Assembly: GCF_010367455.1 (NCBI RefSeq)
Contig: NZ_WRPR01000017.1
Coordinates: 1-61,301 of the forward strand
Reading direction: 5' to 3'
Source of the DNA: Candidatus Laterigemmans baculatus
GTDB taxonomy: Bacteria; Planctomycetota; Planctomycetia; Pirellulales; Pirellulaceae
DNA: 61,301 nucleotides
Positions 50,824-59,907 of this stretch are shown one piece after another. Made by a program: the position numbers and the translations under genes. Under the pieces are notes generated by a model. That model worked only from the letters and a program-made list of their open reading frames with translations. It was not told the origin of the DNA and did no database searches. Position 1 is the stretch's first letter. Each line of letters starts with the position of its first letter.

Positions 50824-50951
50824 CACCCTCTCCTCGGGAGGGTCGGGCTCTTAGGCCCGGGGAGCGTCGGCTGCGTTCATCTCTGCTATCGGCGCGACCT
50901 CTCGCGTTGCCCTCCCCGCTCGTCCCTCGCGACCCTCCCGGGGGGAGGGTG
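50824..50951. repeat. CACCCTC fold-back element in a gene-free region
   Basis: Arms at 50824-50845 (CACCCTCTCCTCGGGAGGGT) and 50930-50951 are reverse complements at 20 of 22 positions; each is itself a short hairpin. The gap 50650-51034 holds no gene; it also contains CGGCGGCTGAT and GGGGCTAGCC fragments (about 50983-51020) related to the GCTAGCGCC family. The upstream part probably contains the DUF1559 promoter. Confidence 0.75.
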
Positions 50952-51034
50952 CCGGGCGGGCTTCTGACAGCACCTGCCCCCCGGCGGCTGATAAAGAATG
51001 GGGCTAGCCCGGCGGCTGAAATGGGGGATCGGCT

Positions 51035-52006
51035 CTACCGCAGTTGGCTGAGCACGCGGCGGACGATCTGGTCGAGATCTTGAGGGCGGAGCCGCACCGG
51101 TGCCGTGGCGGCGGCAGCCGGAATCAGGTCGGCCATCTGCTGCTGAGCGTCCGAAGCGGCGGCCCGCTGAGCATCGGTCAGCGGCTGACGCCCGGGGCCC
51201 AAGTCCCAACCGCGGACGCGGACTCCCGCCCGGAAACCCTCGGGGAATTCGCTCGTTCCGATCATCAAATCGAACAGCGGCAGCAGGGCGTGCTGCAGCT
51301 GCATCGCCCGATCGACATCCTGAGCGGCGCAGGCTGCATAGATCGCTCGGGTCAACTCGGGAACGACGCCGCTCGAGGCGCACGTTCCTCCGTCGACACC
51401 CGAGAGCAGCATTGGGGAGAGGGCGGCATCCCAGCCGGTGAGGAACGAGAACTCGGGCCGCTGGTTCCGCACCGCCGCGATCATCCGCAGCATGTGGGGC
51501 AGGTCGCCCGAGCTGTCTTTGATGCCCACGACGCGCGGGCACTCCATCGCCAAGCGGCGGACCGTTTCGACGTCGATCGGCGAGGCGAACAGAGGGATAT
51601 TGTAGAGCGTCACGTCGACCGAGACGGCGTCGGCGATTTTGCGGAAGTAGGCATAAACCCCATCGGGGCTGAGCCGATAGTAGAACGGAGCGACGATCGC
51701 GACGGCCCGAACTCCCAGCTCGCCATAGGCGTGGCAGGCGGCGATCGTTTCGTCGGCATTCGCTTCGGCGGCTCCGGCCAACACCGGCACCCGGCCCCCC
51801 GCCGCGTGCACGACCGTGCGGACGATCTCCTGGCGTTCGCTCGCGGTGAACCGCACGAATTCGCCGGTGCTGCCGTTGGGATACAATCCATCCACCCCAC
51901 GCTCGATCAACCAATCGACGTAACCGGCCAAGGTTTCATGATCGACCCGACCGCGGGAATCGACCGGCGTGATGTTAGGCGTCAGGATGCCGGAGATCGG
52001 AGGCAT
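51035..52006 (-). CDS. Dihydrodipicolinate synthase/N-acetylneuraminate lyase family aldolase
   Basis: 323 residues from ATG 52006; an upstream in-frame start would add 52 non-homologous residues. A TIM-barrel class I aldolase: [20 protein letters not shown] (the GSTGE pyruvate loop), [10 protein letters not shown] (catalytic Tyr) and [14 protein letters not shown] (Schiff-base Lys). The C-terminal helices are 20-30 residues longer than in DapA and end in an Ala/Gln-rich stretch. It may be a sugar-acid or sialate-type lyase and not DapA; no lysine or sialate genes are near. Substrate uncertain. Monocistronic, divergent from the next gene. Confidence 0.88.
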   Translation of the reverse strand: MPPISGILTPNITPVDSRGRVDHETLAGYVDWLIERGVDGLYPNGSTGEFVRFTASERQEIVRTVVHAAGGRVPVLAGAAEANADETIAACHAYGELGVRAVAIVAPFYYRLSPDGVYAYFRKIADAVSVDVTLYNIPLFASPIDVETVRRLAMECPRVVGIKDSSGDLPHMLRMIAAVRNQRPEFSFLTGWDAALSPMLLSGVDGGTCASSGVVPELTRAIYAACAAQDVDRAMQLQHALLPLFDLMIGTSEFPEGFRAGVRVRGWDLGPGRQPLTDAQRAAASDAQQQMADLIPAAAATAPVRLRPQDLDQIVRRVLSQLR

Positions 52007-52215
52007 GGCAGGTGGGGGGGCCGAGGGGAGAGATGTGCAAAACACCGACGCTTCGGGCAGCCGAATCGTCCGCCCGGTTGCAAAATTGTAGATCGAGGTT
52101 TGAACGTTCGCGATCGTTTTCGCTAGCGAGGAAGGTTTTTTCCTCGATCCAACATTCGCCAATCGAAGCTAGGGAAGCTGAACCGCGGATAGCACGAGAA
52201 CTTGACGAAGGTTGA

Positions 52216-54630
52216 ATGGCGAAGAAAAAGCAGCCGAGTAATCCTCCCAAGTCCAGCGGAACGGGCGGGACCATTGAGCGGGGCGGATCGGGCGTGCGAC
52301 TTGCAATCGCCGGGCTGCTCAGCCTCGTCTGGGTGCTGCTGCTCTGGAGTCAGCCGATCGCCGAAAACACGCTGCGGTGGATCCTGCTGCTGATTCCCGA
52401 CGCAACCTTTGGAGCCTGGTTCGATGGGCCGGTGACCGTCCAAGGAGTGGTCGACCGAGCGGCGGTGGTGGGCGTCGCCGTGCTGGTGGTCGCTCAGGCA
52501 GCGGCCGGCGGGGGACTGCTGCTCCGCGGCTTCGGCGGATCGCTTTGGTTCGCACGCCTGGACCGGATCGCGCTGGCGGCCGCGTTGGGGCTGGGGATCC
52601 AAGCCAACGTGATTTTGCTGCTGGGGCTCGGCGGAGGATTGCGGCTCCCGGCCGCGGCCTGCTCGGTGGCCGTCGCCACCTGGGGCTGCGGCGCCCTGGG
52701 CGGCTGGCTGATCCGTCGCCTCCTAGCCCGCGCAGCCTCCAGCCGAGCCCTTCCACCCACGCAAACCACAGAAGCTGAGCGGGCGGCGGAGGTGGAGCGC
52801 GGCGAGCCGGCGGGGGGCTGGGGGACGAAGGTGCCTCGGCTCGTCGCTGGTCTGTTCGCTTTGCTGCTGATCTTTCGCGCGGTTTTGCCGCCGGCTGAGT
52901 ACGACGTCCGCGAGTACCACCTGCAGGCGGCGAAGGAGTGGTGGCAGGCGGGGGAGATTGGTTTTCTGCCGCACAATATCTATGCGAACATGCCGATGGC
53001 GGCCGAATCGCACGCGATCGCTGGCATGATGTGGTTCGATCTGCTGGGCTTCGATGATGCCGACGCCTGGTGGTGGGGAGCTCTGGCGGGCAAGCTCGTG
53101 ATCGCCGCTTACGCGATCCTCGCGGCCTTGCTGGTCGGCGGCGTCGCTCGGCGTCTGCTCGGCGTCGCTCGAGGAAATTGCGACCCCGCGGCTGCACGGC
53201 TGGCCGCCGAGTGGAGCGTGGTTCTGGCGATCGCGTTTCCCGGCGTGGTCGAAGTCTCTTCGCTGGGGCTGATCGAATCGGCCGTCGCGATGTACTTGGC
53301 CGCCGGACTGCTCTTCGCGGTCGCCCGAGATTCGGAGGCGGCTCGAGGCGATGGGGCGGCCTGCAGTGTGGTGGGGGCTGCCGGCGCGGGGGGGACTGGC
53401 GGAGCGAACCGCGTGGCGGTGGCGGTTGGATTGGGGCTGGCGAGCGGCTTTGCCCTCGCTTGCAAGTATCCCGCCGTGGTGTTGGTCGTGCCGGTGCTGG
53501 CCGCTTGCCTTGTCTTTCCGCCGGCAATCGCAGTTCCAGGGACGGGGGTCGAGGGAGCTGAAGGGCAGGGGGAAAGCGAGTGGCGGCGGCTGCGGAGAGT
53601 CGCCGTGGCGCTTCGGCGGTGTCGCCCCGGCGAGATCGGAGTCTTCGTGCTTGCCGCATTTCTCGCCGGCGGCTCCTGGTATGCGAAGAACGCGGTGCTA
53701 GCGGGCAACCCGGTCTACCCGCTGCTTGGAAACTGGCTGGGAGGCGAGACGCTAACCTCGGCGAAAGTCGAGCAGTGGAACCGTGGGCATGCCGTTCCGG
53801 GATATTCGCTCGAGCAGCTCGGGGGCTCGATTGCGGGGCTGCTCTGGGGGTGGCGTTTGCAAGGCTGGCTGGTGGTGCCAGCGGTCCTCTGGGGGGTGCT
53901 GCTCGCGTGGCGATATCCGGCGGTGCGGTGGTTGGCGGCTAGCGGCGGATACGCTTTCGCTGCGTGGTGGCTGGTGACGCATCGGCTCGAGCGTTTTCTG
54001 TTGCCAGCCGCGCCGCTGATGTTCGTGCTGGCCGCGTTCGGGATCGCTGCCTGGTTTCGAGTGACCGGAGCGGGGGGAGTTGGAGTTGGAGCGGGGGGAG
54101 TCCGCTGGGGGACCGGGGTGCTCTGCGGCTTGGCGGCGATGAATGCGCTGTATGTGGCCAGCCCCGTGCTGGGGGATTCGCGGATCGCGGTCGATCTCCG
54201 CTATCTGCGCCGCGACGACGAGTCGAAGAGTTCGATCGCCCGGTTGCCCGAGCATGTTCGCTGGGTCAACGAGCACCTCGGCGCCGAGGATCGGATCTTG
54301 ATCGTCGGGGACGCCGCAGTCTTTGACTACGAAGTTCCATTGAGCTACTCGACGACCTTTGATCGCTCACCGCTGGCGGAGGTCATCGAGCGACCCGAAA
54401 GCGAATGGTCGGCGGCGCTCGCCGAGCAGGGCCACACGCATCTCCTGGTTCACTGGGGAGAGATTCAGCGGCTGCGTTCGACTTACGGATTCGACGAGCG
54501 GATCACGCCGGAGCTCGTTGCGCGGATGCTCCGCGCCGGGGCGATCAAACCGCTCAAGGTGAATCTCAACCAGGGAGCGGTCCAGGTTTATGAGGTCGTG
54601 CCGCACCGCGGCTCGGTCTTTGAGCCGTAG
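52216..54630 (+). CDS. Large multi-spanning membrane glycosyltransferase-like protein
   Basis: 804 residues with about 12 membrane helices from residue 28 to 640, then a soluble periplasmic-side domain. The sequence AEYDVREYHLQAAKEWWQAG places an acidic D-x-x-E/Y motif in the first extracytoplasmic loop, as in GT-C/ArnT-RgtA-type enzymes that use polyprenyl-phosphate sugars. The C-terminal domain (about 650-804) has HVRWVNEHLGAEDRILIVGD and resembles the soluble tail of planctomycete GT-C proteins. Donor and acceptor unknown. The last codons and stop lie in a palindromic element. Confidence 0.75.
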   Translation: MAKKKQPSNPPKSSGTGGTIERGGSGVRLAIAGLLSLVWVLLLWSQPIAENTLRWILLLIPDATFGAWFDGPVTVQGVVDRAAVVGVAVLVVAQAAAGGGLLLRGFGGSLWFARLDRIALAAALGLGIQANVILLLGLGGGLRLPAAACSVAVATWGCGALGGWLIRRLLARAASSRALPPTQTTEAERAAEVERGEPAGGWGTKVPRLVAGLFALLLIFRAVLPPAEYDVREYHLQAAKEWWQAGEIGFLPHNIYANMPMAAESHAIAGMMWFDLLGFDDADAWWWGALAGKLVIAAYAILAALLVGGVARRLLGVARGNCDPAAARLAAEWSVVLAIAFPGVVEVSSLGLIESAVAMYLAAGLLFAVARDSEAARGDGAACSVVGAAGAGGTGGANRVAVAVGLGLASGFALACKYPAVVLVVPVLAACLVFPPAIAVPGTGVEGAEGQGESEWRRLRRVAVALRRCRPGEIGVFVLAAFLAGGSWYAKNAVLAGNPVYPLLGNWLGGETLTSAKVEQWNRGHAVPGYSLEQLGGSIAGLLWGWRLQGWLVVPAVLWGVLLAWRYPAVRWLAASGGYAFAAWWLVTHRLERFLLPAAPLMFVLAAFGIAAWFRVTGAGGVGVGAGGVRWGTGVLCGLAAMNALYVASPVLGDSRIAVDLRYLRRDDESKSSIARLPEHVRWVNEHLGAEDRILIVGDAAVFDYEVPLSYSTTFDRSPLAEVIERPESEWSAALAEQGHTHLLVHWGEIQRLRSTYGFDERITPELVARMLRAGAIKPLKVNLNQGAVQVYEVVPHRGSVFEP

Positions 54631-54700
54631 GCGCTAGCCTCGGGCCTCGCAGCCCTTGCGTTTCCGCTGCAGAACCCGCGGCTAGCGCCGTCGGCTCAGG
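54621..54700. repeat. GCTAGCGCC palindromic element, copy 3
   Basis: The left arm TGAGCCGTAGGCGCTAGCCT (54621 on) and the right arm 54673-54698 (core GGCTAGCGCCGTCGGCTCA) are inverted with a 30-bp spacer. The right arm is identical to the 26-bp unit at 2293-2318. The stop codon of the glycosyltransferase-like gene (54628-54630) is inside the left arm. It separates convergent genes. Confidence 0.92.
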
Positions 54701-54722
54701 GTTTTCGAAGGAGCCTGGGCTC

Positions 54723-57200
54723 TTACAGCCATCCCAGGGCAACCAGGCTGTAGCGGACGATCAAGCCGGCGACGACGACGCTGACCATGCTCATCAGCTT
54801 GATCAGAATATTGAGGCTCGGGCCGCTGGTGTCTTTGAACGGGTCGCCCACGGTGTCGCCAACGACGGCCGCTTTGTGAGCGTCGGAGCCTTTGCCGCCG
54901 AGGTGATCGGCTTCGATGTACTTTTTGGCGTTATCCCAAGCGCCGCCCGCATTGGCCATGTAGATCGCGACGCAGAAGCCGGTGGTCAGGGAGCCGACGA
55001 GCAAACCGAGCACGCCTCCGACGCCGAGCGAGAGTCCGACGAGGATTGGCAGCAGCAGGCCGATCAGGCTGGGGATGACCATCTCGTGCTGAGCCGCTTT
55101 GGTGCTCAGGGCGACCGGCCGCGCGTAGTCGGGCGTCTCGCTGCCGTCGAGAATCCCGGGGTGTTCGCGGAGCTGGCGGCGGACTTCCAAGACCATCCCT
55201 TGAGCGGCCCGTCCGACAGCTTTCATCGTCATCGCGCAGAACACGAACGTGGCCATCGCTCCCAAAAATAGCCCCACGATGACGCGGGGATTTAGCAGCG
55301 ACGCGTCGTAGTAGGCGGTGAAGTCGCGGAGCGTGGCCGTGCGGAGGGGCACCAGCCGGGCGCCGCTAGCCGAGAACGCCGGAACGTCCTGGAGAATCGT
55401 GAACAGGGTATCGGGAAGCCGCGCCGGTTCGGTCGCCCGGGCGTCGAAGAGAGGCCAATCGGGTTTGACACGCGAATCGTCGACCACGGCCGGAAGAGCC
55501 AAATAGGGCGTGTTCTGGTCGTCGTGGCGGTGCAGGATGAAGCCGGGGGAGAGCTGATAAAATCCATCCTCGGTGATCTCCGCGGCGACCGAGTCGGACC
55601 AGCGGACAAAGCCGTCACGGACTCCTTCGACGTAGGCCGCCATCAACGCCAGCGCGGTGAGCGCGGCGGAGCCGATCGCGAACCCTTTGCCCGTCGCGGC
55701 GGTCGTGTTGCCGAGCGAGTCGAGCGCATCGGTGCGGCTGCGGACCGTCGGCTCCAAGCCCGCCATCTCCGCGTTGCCCCCAGCGTTGTCGGCGATCGGA
55801 CCGTAGGCGTCGGTGGCGAGCGTGATCCCGAGCGTGCTGAGCATCCCCACCGCGGCGACGCCGATTCCATACAGCCCCAGGGCAAAATACTCGAGGTCGG
55901 TGAAGTTGCCTCCGTTGGCAAATCCGAACGCGGCCATGCTGGCCAGGCAGATCACGATCACCGGAACCCACACGCTGAGCATCCCGTCGGCGATCCCACC
56001 GATGATGATCGTCGCCGGCCCCGTCTCAGCTTGATCGGCCAGCCGCTGCGTCGGTTTGTATTCGTCGCTGGTCGAGTACTCGGTCCATTTGCCGATCAAC
56101 CATCCCGCGGCGAGCCCCGTGATGATGCTCAACGCGATCCCCGGAATCCCAAAGATCGCGGTCCCGGGGATGACCGGGATCAGCCACCAAGCCAGCACGA
56201 ATGATGCGACGACCACTAGGGCCGCGGCCAAATTGATCCCGCGACCAAGTGCGCCCAACAGTGCCTTTTGCGAGAGCTCCTCGCCGGTCCGCACGGCATA
56301 GATGCCGACGATCGAGAGCAGGATCCCGACCGCTGCGATCGCCATCGGAAAAACCAGGGCCATGATCTGGGCTTCCTGCCGATCGACGCTCGAAGGCAAC
56401 TGCACGCTGGTGAACGCCGCCACCCCGAGCGCTCCGGCCGCCAGGATCGATCCGCAGTACGACTCGTAGAGGTCCGCTCCCATCCCTGCCACGTCGCCGA
56501 CGTTGTCACCCACGTTGTCGGCGATCGTCGCCGGGTTGCGAGGCGAATCCTCGTGCATCCCCTGCTCGACCTTGCCAACCAAGTCCGCGCCGACGTCCGC
56601 CGCCTTGGTGAAGATGCCTCCGCCGACGCGGGCGAACAGCGCTTGGGCGCTGGCCCCCATCCCGAACGAGAGCATCGTCACCGAGATCTGTTCGAGCGAG
56701 AGCGGATCGCCGCCCAGGAGCGGGACGAGCCAGTACAGCACGGCGAACCAAAGCGTGATGTAGAGCAAACCCATCCCGACCACGATCAACCCCATCACCG
56801 CCCCGGAGCGAAAGGCGATCTGCAGCCCCGCATTGAGCGAGTGCTGCGCCCCGGCGGCCGTGCGGGCGCTGGCGTGCGTGGCGGTCTTCATTCCAAACCA
56901 GCCGCACAGCCCCGAGAAAAAACCGCCGGTCAGAAACGCGATCGGGACGAAACCGCTCTGCAGCTCGAATCCGAACGAGGCGATCCCCAGCAGCACGGCG
57001 ACCAGCAGAAAGACGATCGTGACCAGCCGGTTCTGCTGCTTCAGATACGCGTTCGCGCCGTGACGCACGTTGCTGGCGATCTCTCGCATCAGCGGTGTCC
57101 CTTCCTCGGCCGCCATCATCTGGACGTAAAACCGGTACGCCCAGAGGAGCGCGATGACCGATGTCCCGAAGGCTAACATCCACACAATCGCTTCACGCAT
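54723..57200 (-). CDS. hppA: Membrane pyrophosphatase (H+/Na+-translocating)
   Basis: 825 residues from ATG 57200. About 16 membrane helices. The catalytic core reads [20 protein letters not shown], then [20 protein letters not shown], with the Asp/Lys PPi-binding residues. The segment [18 protein letters not shown] has Ala where K+-independent enzymes have Lys, which predicts the K+-dependent class. Late motifs ([20 protein letters not shown]) are intact. A hydrophilic insert of about 100 residues sits at residues 525-630, between helices, where most relatives have a short loop. Uses PPi, such as that released by squalene synthesis, to pump ions; squalene genes are adjacent. Confidence 0.95.
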   Translation of the reverse strand: MREAIVWMLAFGTSVIALLWAYRFYVQMMAAEEGTPLMREIASNVRHGANAYLKQQNRLVTIVFLLVAVLLGIASFGFELQSGFVPIAFLTGGFFSGLCGWFGMKTATHASARTAAGAQHSLNAGLQIAFRSGAVMGLIVVGMGLLYITLWFAVLYWLVPLLGGDPLSLEQISVTMLSFGMGASAQALFARVGGGIFTKAADVGADLVGKVEQGMHEDSPRNPATIADNVGDNVGDVAGMGADLYESYCGSILAAGALGVAAFTSVQLPSSVDRQEAQIMALVFPMAIAAVGILLSIVGIYAVRTGEELSQKALLGALGRGINLAAALVVVASFVLAWWLIPVIPGTAIFGIPGIALSIITGLAAGWLIGKWTEYSTSDEYKPTQRLADQAETGPATIIIGGIADGMLSVWVPVIVICLASMAAFGFANGGNFTDLEYFALGLYGIGVAAVGMLSTLGITLATDAYGPIADNAGGNAEMAGLEPTVRSRTDALDSLGNTTAATGKGFAIGSAALTALALMAAYVEGVRDGFVRWSDSVAAEITEDGFYQLSPGFILHRHDDQNTPYLALPAVVDDSRVKPDWPLFDARATEPARLPDTLFTILQDVPAFSASGARLVPLRTATLRDFTAYYDASLLNPRVIVGLFLGAMATFVFCAMTMKAVGRAAQGMVLEVRRQLREHPGILDGSETPDYARPVALSTKAAQHEMVIPSLIGLLLPILVGLSLGVGGVLGLLVGSLTTGFCVAIYMANAGGAWDNAKKYIEADHLGGKGSDAHKAAVVGDTVGDPFKDTSGPSLNILIKLMSMVSVVVAGLIVRYSLVALGWL

Positions 57201-57394
57201 TGCTGCCGATCCTGAAAACCATTGTCGCGATAGAGACCACCGACCGCCCCTTTTCAGCCCCCGCGCCTCTGGTGCCCGAGGCACGCACCCATGACCCATC
57301 CCGGTGCCGCACTGGCCACCAGACGCGCGGGGGCTGTGGCGATACTGTAACCGAGCCGCAAGGGCAAAGGGTGAGCAGGGGGCGTAATTCGCGG

Positions 57395-57445
57395 GCGATC
57401 CGAATCAAGGGGCAATCGGAATCAAGGGGCGATCGGAATTAAGGG
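57395..57445. repeat. 17-bp tandem repeat at the hpnE stop
   Basis: GCGATCCGAATCAAGGG-type units start at 57395, 57412 and 57429, with a fourth fragment beyond. On the minus strand the hpnE stop codon (57439-57441) lies inside the third unit, so the repeat runs on from the gene's last codons. The rest of the 190-bp gap to hppA has no gene. Confidence 0.88.
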
Positions 57446-58899
57446 GCAATCAGGCAGCGGGCCAGCCGCGACGCGGCCAGCGGCGGTTGCACGACCGCTG
57501 CGGGCAGCCCATGGCGGCGGCGGATCGCAGCCGCCGCGCGGTAGCCGCTGAGCACGGCGCCCTCCATCGTCGCAGGCCAACCGGTCTGGACCCAATCGCC
57601 GGCCAAGTACAAGCCGGGCTGGGCGGTCTCGGTCGCCGGCCGCGCCGCCTCGACTTCCGGGCGGACCGAAAACACCGCCGCCGGATCAGTCACCACCCGC
57701 GACTGGAGACAGCGGATTGGACCCGCTGCGGGAAACAGGGCACGGAGATCGGCGACCGCTTCCTCCTCGATCGCCGCTCGCGGTCGCCCCCGCAGCTCCG
57801 CCGCCGCGCTGACGACGACCTGGTAGTAGTAGCCTTCTTCCGGGAGTGCCGCAGCCGGATCCCGCTCCCTATCGCGATCGGATTCCACGCCGCACGGATC
57901 GCGGAACACCCACTGGCTCATCCTGCCGATCAGCACCGCGTGTGGCAGTCGCGTCAGCGGTCGGTCCAACCACAGATGGATCCCCGAGATCGCGGAGCCG
58001 GGAAAGCCCCCGATCGCAGCGAGCCGTGGAACCGCGGCGGCCAGCGAGGAGCCTGCCAGCACTCGGGGCAGGGCGTGCCAAGGCGTGGCAAGGACCAGAT
58101 CGTCGGCAGGCGTCGCCGGAGCGGCATCGGAGTGGACGGTGAAGCGGCCCGACGATTCGAGCTCGCAGCGGCGAACCCGCACGCCGTGGGTGATCCTCAC
58201 GCCGGCCGCCGCCAGTTGTGCGGGGAGCCGGCGGCCAAAAAGTTCCGCCAACGGCTGTCGCGGGACGAGCACATCGGCGGCTCCTGGAGCGCGCAAAAAC
58301 CCTTCGACAAAAACCTGCCGCGCCGGTGCGATGGCGACGCGGTCGACGTGGTCGCCGAGGGCGCTGGCGAGAACCACGTTCCAGAACTTGGCGATCGTCG
58401 GCTCGCTTTGGCCACGGCGCCGCAGCCAGTGGCCAAAAGTTTCGTCCCGGCTCGGATCGACTGCTACTCGCTTCATCCGCATCAGTCGCCACAAGCCGCG
58501 GCGAACTTCGCGGCGCTCCTGGGGCGTCAGGAAGTGCAGCCGAGAGAAGGCGGGAGCGAAGTGCAGCGGCGGGGGAAGCCAGGGGGCCGGAGCGAACGAC
58601 GAGGGAGGCTTCTCGGCGGCGAGGAAGGTGAGTCGCTCGTAACGCTCGAATTCCCCCTCGAGGCCAGCCCAGTGGAGGAGGTGCAGAAAATTGGTGCAGC
58701 AGCCCATCGCCACGTGCTGGCAGTAATCGACGGCGGGGCCGCCCCCAGCGGCGGTGAATGAACCGGTGCGACCGCCCGTCTGCCGCCGCGCTTCGTAGAG
58801 CTCGATCTCGAGCGGCGTATCGGCGAGCGCGGCGGCGGTCGCCAGTCCCGCCAATCCGCCACCGACAATCACGACGCGTCCCAGGGCGTGCTGTTTCAC
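57439..58899 (-). CDS. hpnE: Squalene-associated FAD-dependent desaturase HpnE
   Basis: 486 residues from GTG 58899, overlapping the hpnD stop by 4 bp. The frame remains open far upstream, but those residues are antisense-like and Arg-rich. The FAD-binding start is RVVIVGGGLAGLATAAALAD, followed by the ARRQTGGRTGSF motif of phytoene-desaturase-type oxidases; the C-terminal FAD motif is LYLAGDWVQTGWPATMEGAV. With HpnC and HpnD it makes squalene from farnesyl diphosphate via presqualene diphosphate and hydroxysqualene. Third gene of a three-gene operon. Confidence 0.92.
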   Translation of the reverse strand: MKQHALGRVVIVGGGLAGLATAAALADTPLEIELYEARRQTGGRTGSFTAAGGGPAVDYCQHVAMGCCTNFLHLLHWAGLEGEFERYERLTFLAAEKPPSSFAPAPWLPPPLHFAPAFSRLHFLTPQERREVRRGLWRLMRMKRVAVDPSRDETFGHWLRRRGQSEPTIAKFWNVVLASALGDHVDRVAIAPARQVFVEGFLRAPGAADVLVPRQPLAELFGRRLPAQLAAAGVRITHGVRVRRCELESSGRFTVHSDAAPATPADDLVLATPWHALPRVLAGSSLAAAVPRLAAIGGFPGSAISGIHLWLDRPLTRLPHAVLIGRMSQWVFRDPCGVESDRDRERDPAAALPEEGYYYQVVVSAAAELRGRPRAAIEEEAVADLRALFPAAGPIRCLQSRVVTDPAAVFSVRPEVEAARPATETAQPGLYLAGDWVQTGWPATMEGAVLSGYRAAAAIRRRHGLPAAVVQPPLAASRLARCLIAP

Positions 58900-59897
58900 T
58901 CGCTCGGATTCCCCAGCCGACGAAACCAGGGACCGACCAGATGCGAGCCGAGGATCCGCAGCCGATCGCGGTGGCGGAGTTCGACTCGCTGGCGGAAGAC
59001 GGCTGCCGGATCCGCTTCGATCCGCTCGAGCAGACTGTGGTAACTGCTCCACATCATGCTGAACATGCGGCGGCCGTCGGGATGCAGGTGGTCGTGGATT
59101 TTCCAGCCGCGGTGGTAGTGCTGGCGAGCCCGTTCGGCGAGCTCGGCACAGACCTCGAGCAGGGCTGCCGAAGGTTCGGCGGCGAGGAAGTCGGCGTCGC
59201 TCAGACCGCGCCCGCCCCAGCATTCTCGTGGCAGGTAGATTCGGCCCCGCGCCGCGTCTTCGCGGATGTCGCGGAGAATATTGGTCCACTGAAACGCGAT
59301 CCCGCAGTCGATCGCTGCCGCCCGCGGCAATGTGGGACGGTGACCCCAAATGGCTAGGCAAGCCAAACCGACGGCCGAAGCGACCAGATAGCAGTACCGC
59401 TCGACTTCGGCGATCGTCTCGAATCGCGTTTGGTGTTGATCGGCGATCACGCCGTCGATGATCTCGAGCAAGTGCTGCGGCGGAATCGCGTACCGAGCGG
59501 CCGAATCGGCCAGGGCCGGAAGAAGGTCCGCGGCGGCGGTGCGCACCGCGAGCGGCATGGCCGACTCGAGTGCGGCAGCGTCTTCGGCTGCGGTGACTTC
59601 GGCTGCGGTGACTTCGCCTGCGGTGACTTCGGCTGCGGCGGAGCTCAAGCGGCAGGCCGTTGCCGTTCGCCAAGCCTGCAGGTGTCGCTCGCGCTCGGCG
59701 GGCGGCCCGGGCGAATCGCCAAAGTCGTCGGTCTGGCGGGCGAACGCATAGAGCGCCGTCATCGCTCGCCGCTTGCCCCGCGGCAGCAATGCGAACGAAC
59801 GGTAGAAACTGCTCCCCGACCGCCGGGCCAATCTTGCGGCGCAGCGGTGGGAGTGTTCGAGGTCGGTCGCGAAGCTGGCTGCCATCGAAGGAGTCAC
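58896..59897 (-). CDS. hpnD: Presqualene diphosphate synthase HpnD
   Basis: 333 residues. A trans-isoprenyl-diphosphate head-to-head synthase: SSFYRSFALLPRGKRRAM then ALYAFARQTDDF (first Asp-rich motif DDFGD), and a second, NILRDIREDAARGRIYLP. Between them is an unusual alanine/glutamate insert (AAEVTAGEVTAAEVT) encoded by a 15-bp tandem repeat (59582-59640), in a loop where homologues vary. It condenses two farnesyl diphosphates. It starts 10 bp after the hpnC stop and overlaps hpnE by 4 bp. Split between hpnD and hpnC is by resemblance; the roles could be exchanged, but order fits. Confidence 0.88.
   Translation of the reverse strand: MTPSMAASFATDLEHSHRCAARLARRSGSSFYRSFALLPRGKRRAMTALYAFARQTDDFGDSPGPPAERERHLQAWRTATACRLSSAAAEVTAGEVTAAEVTAAEDAAALESAMPLAVRTAAADLLPALADSAARYAIPPQHLLEIIDGVIADQHQTRFETIAEVERYCYLVASAVGLACLAIWGHRPTLPRAAAIDCGIAFQWTNILRDIREDAARGRIYLPRECWGGRGLSDADFLAAEPSAALLEVCAELAERARQHYHRGWKIHDHLHPDGRRMFSMMWSSYHSLLERIEADPAAVFRQRVELRHRDRLRILGSHLVGPWFRRLGNPSE
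59582..59640. repeat. Four-copy 15-bp in-frame tandem repeat in hpnD
   Basis: CTTCGGCTGCGGTGA units start at 59582, 59597, 59612 and 59627, the last two with one or two changes. They encode the repeated EVTAA insert of the enzyme. Confidence 0.95.
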
Positions 59898-59907
59898 GTC
59901 CCGCTGG

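Noticed and set aside
58900-59673. Extension of hpnE upstream of GTG 58899
   Set aside because: It overlaps hpnD in another frame and has no FAD-enzyme similarity. The GTGA overlap gives a normal start.
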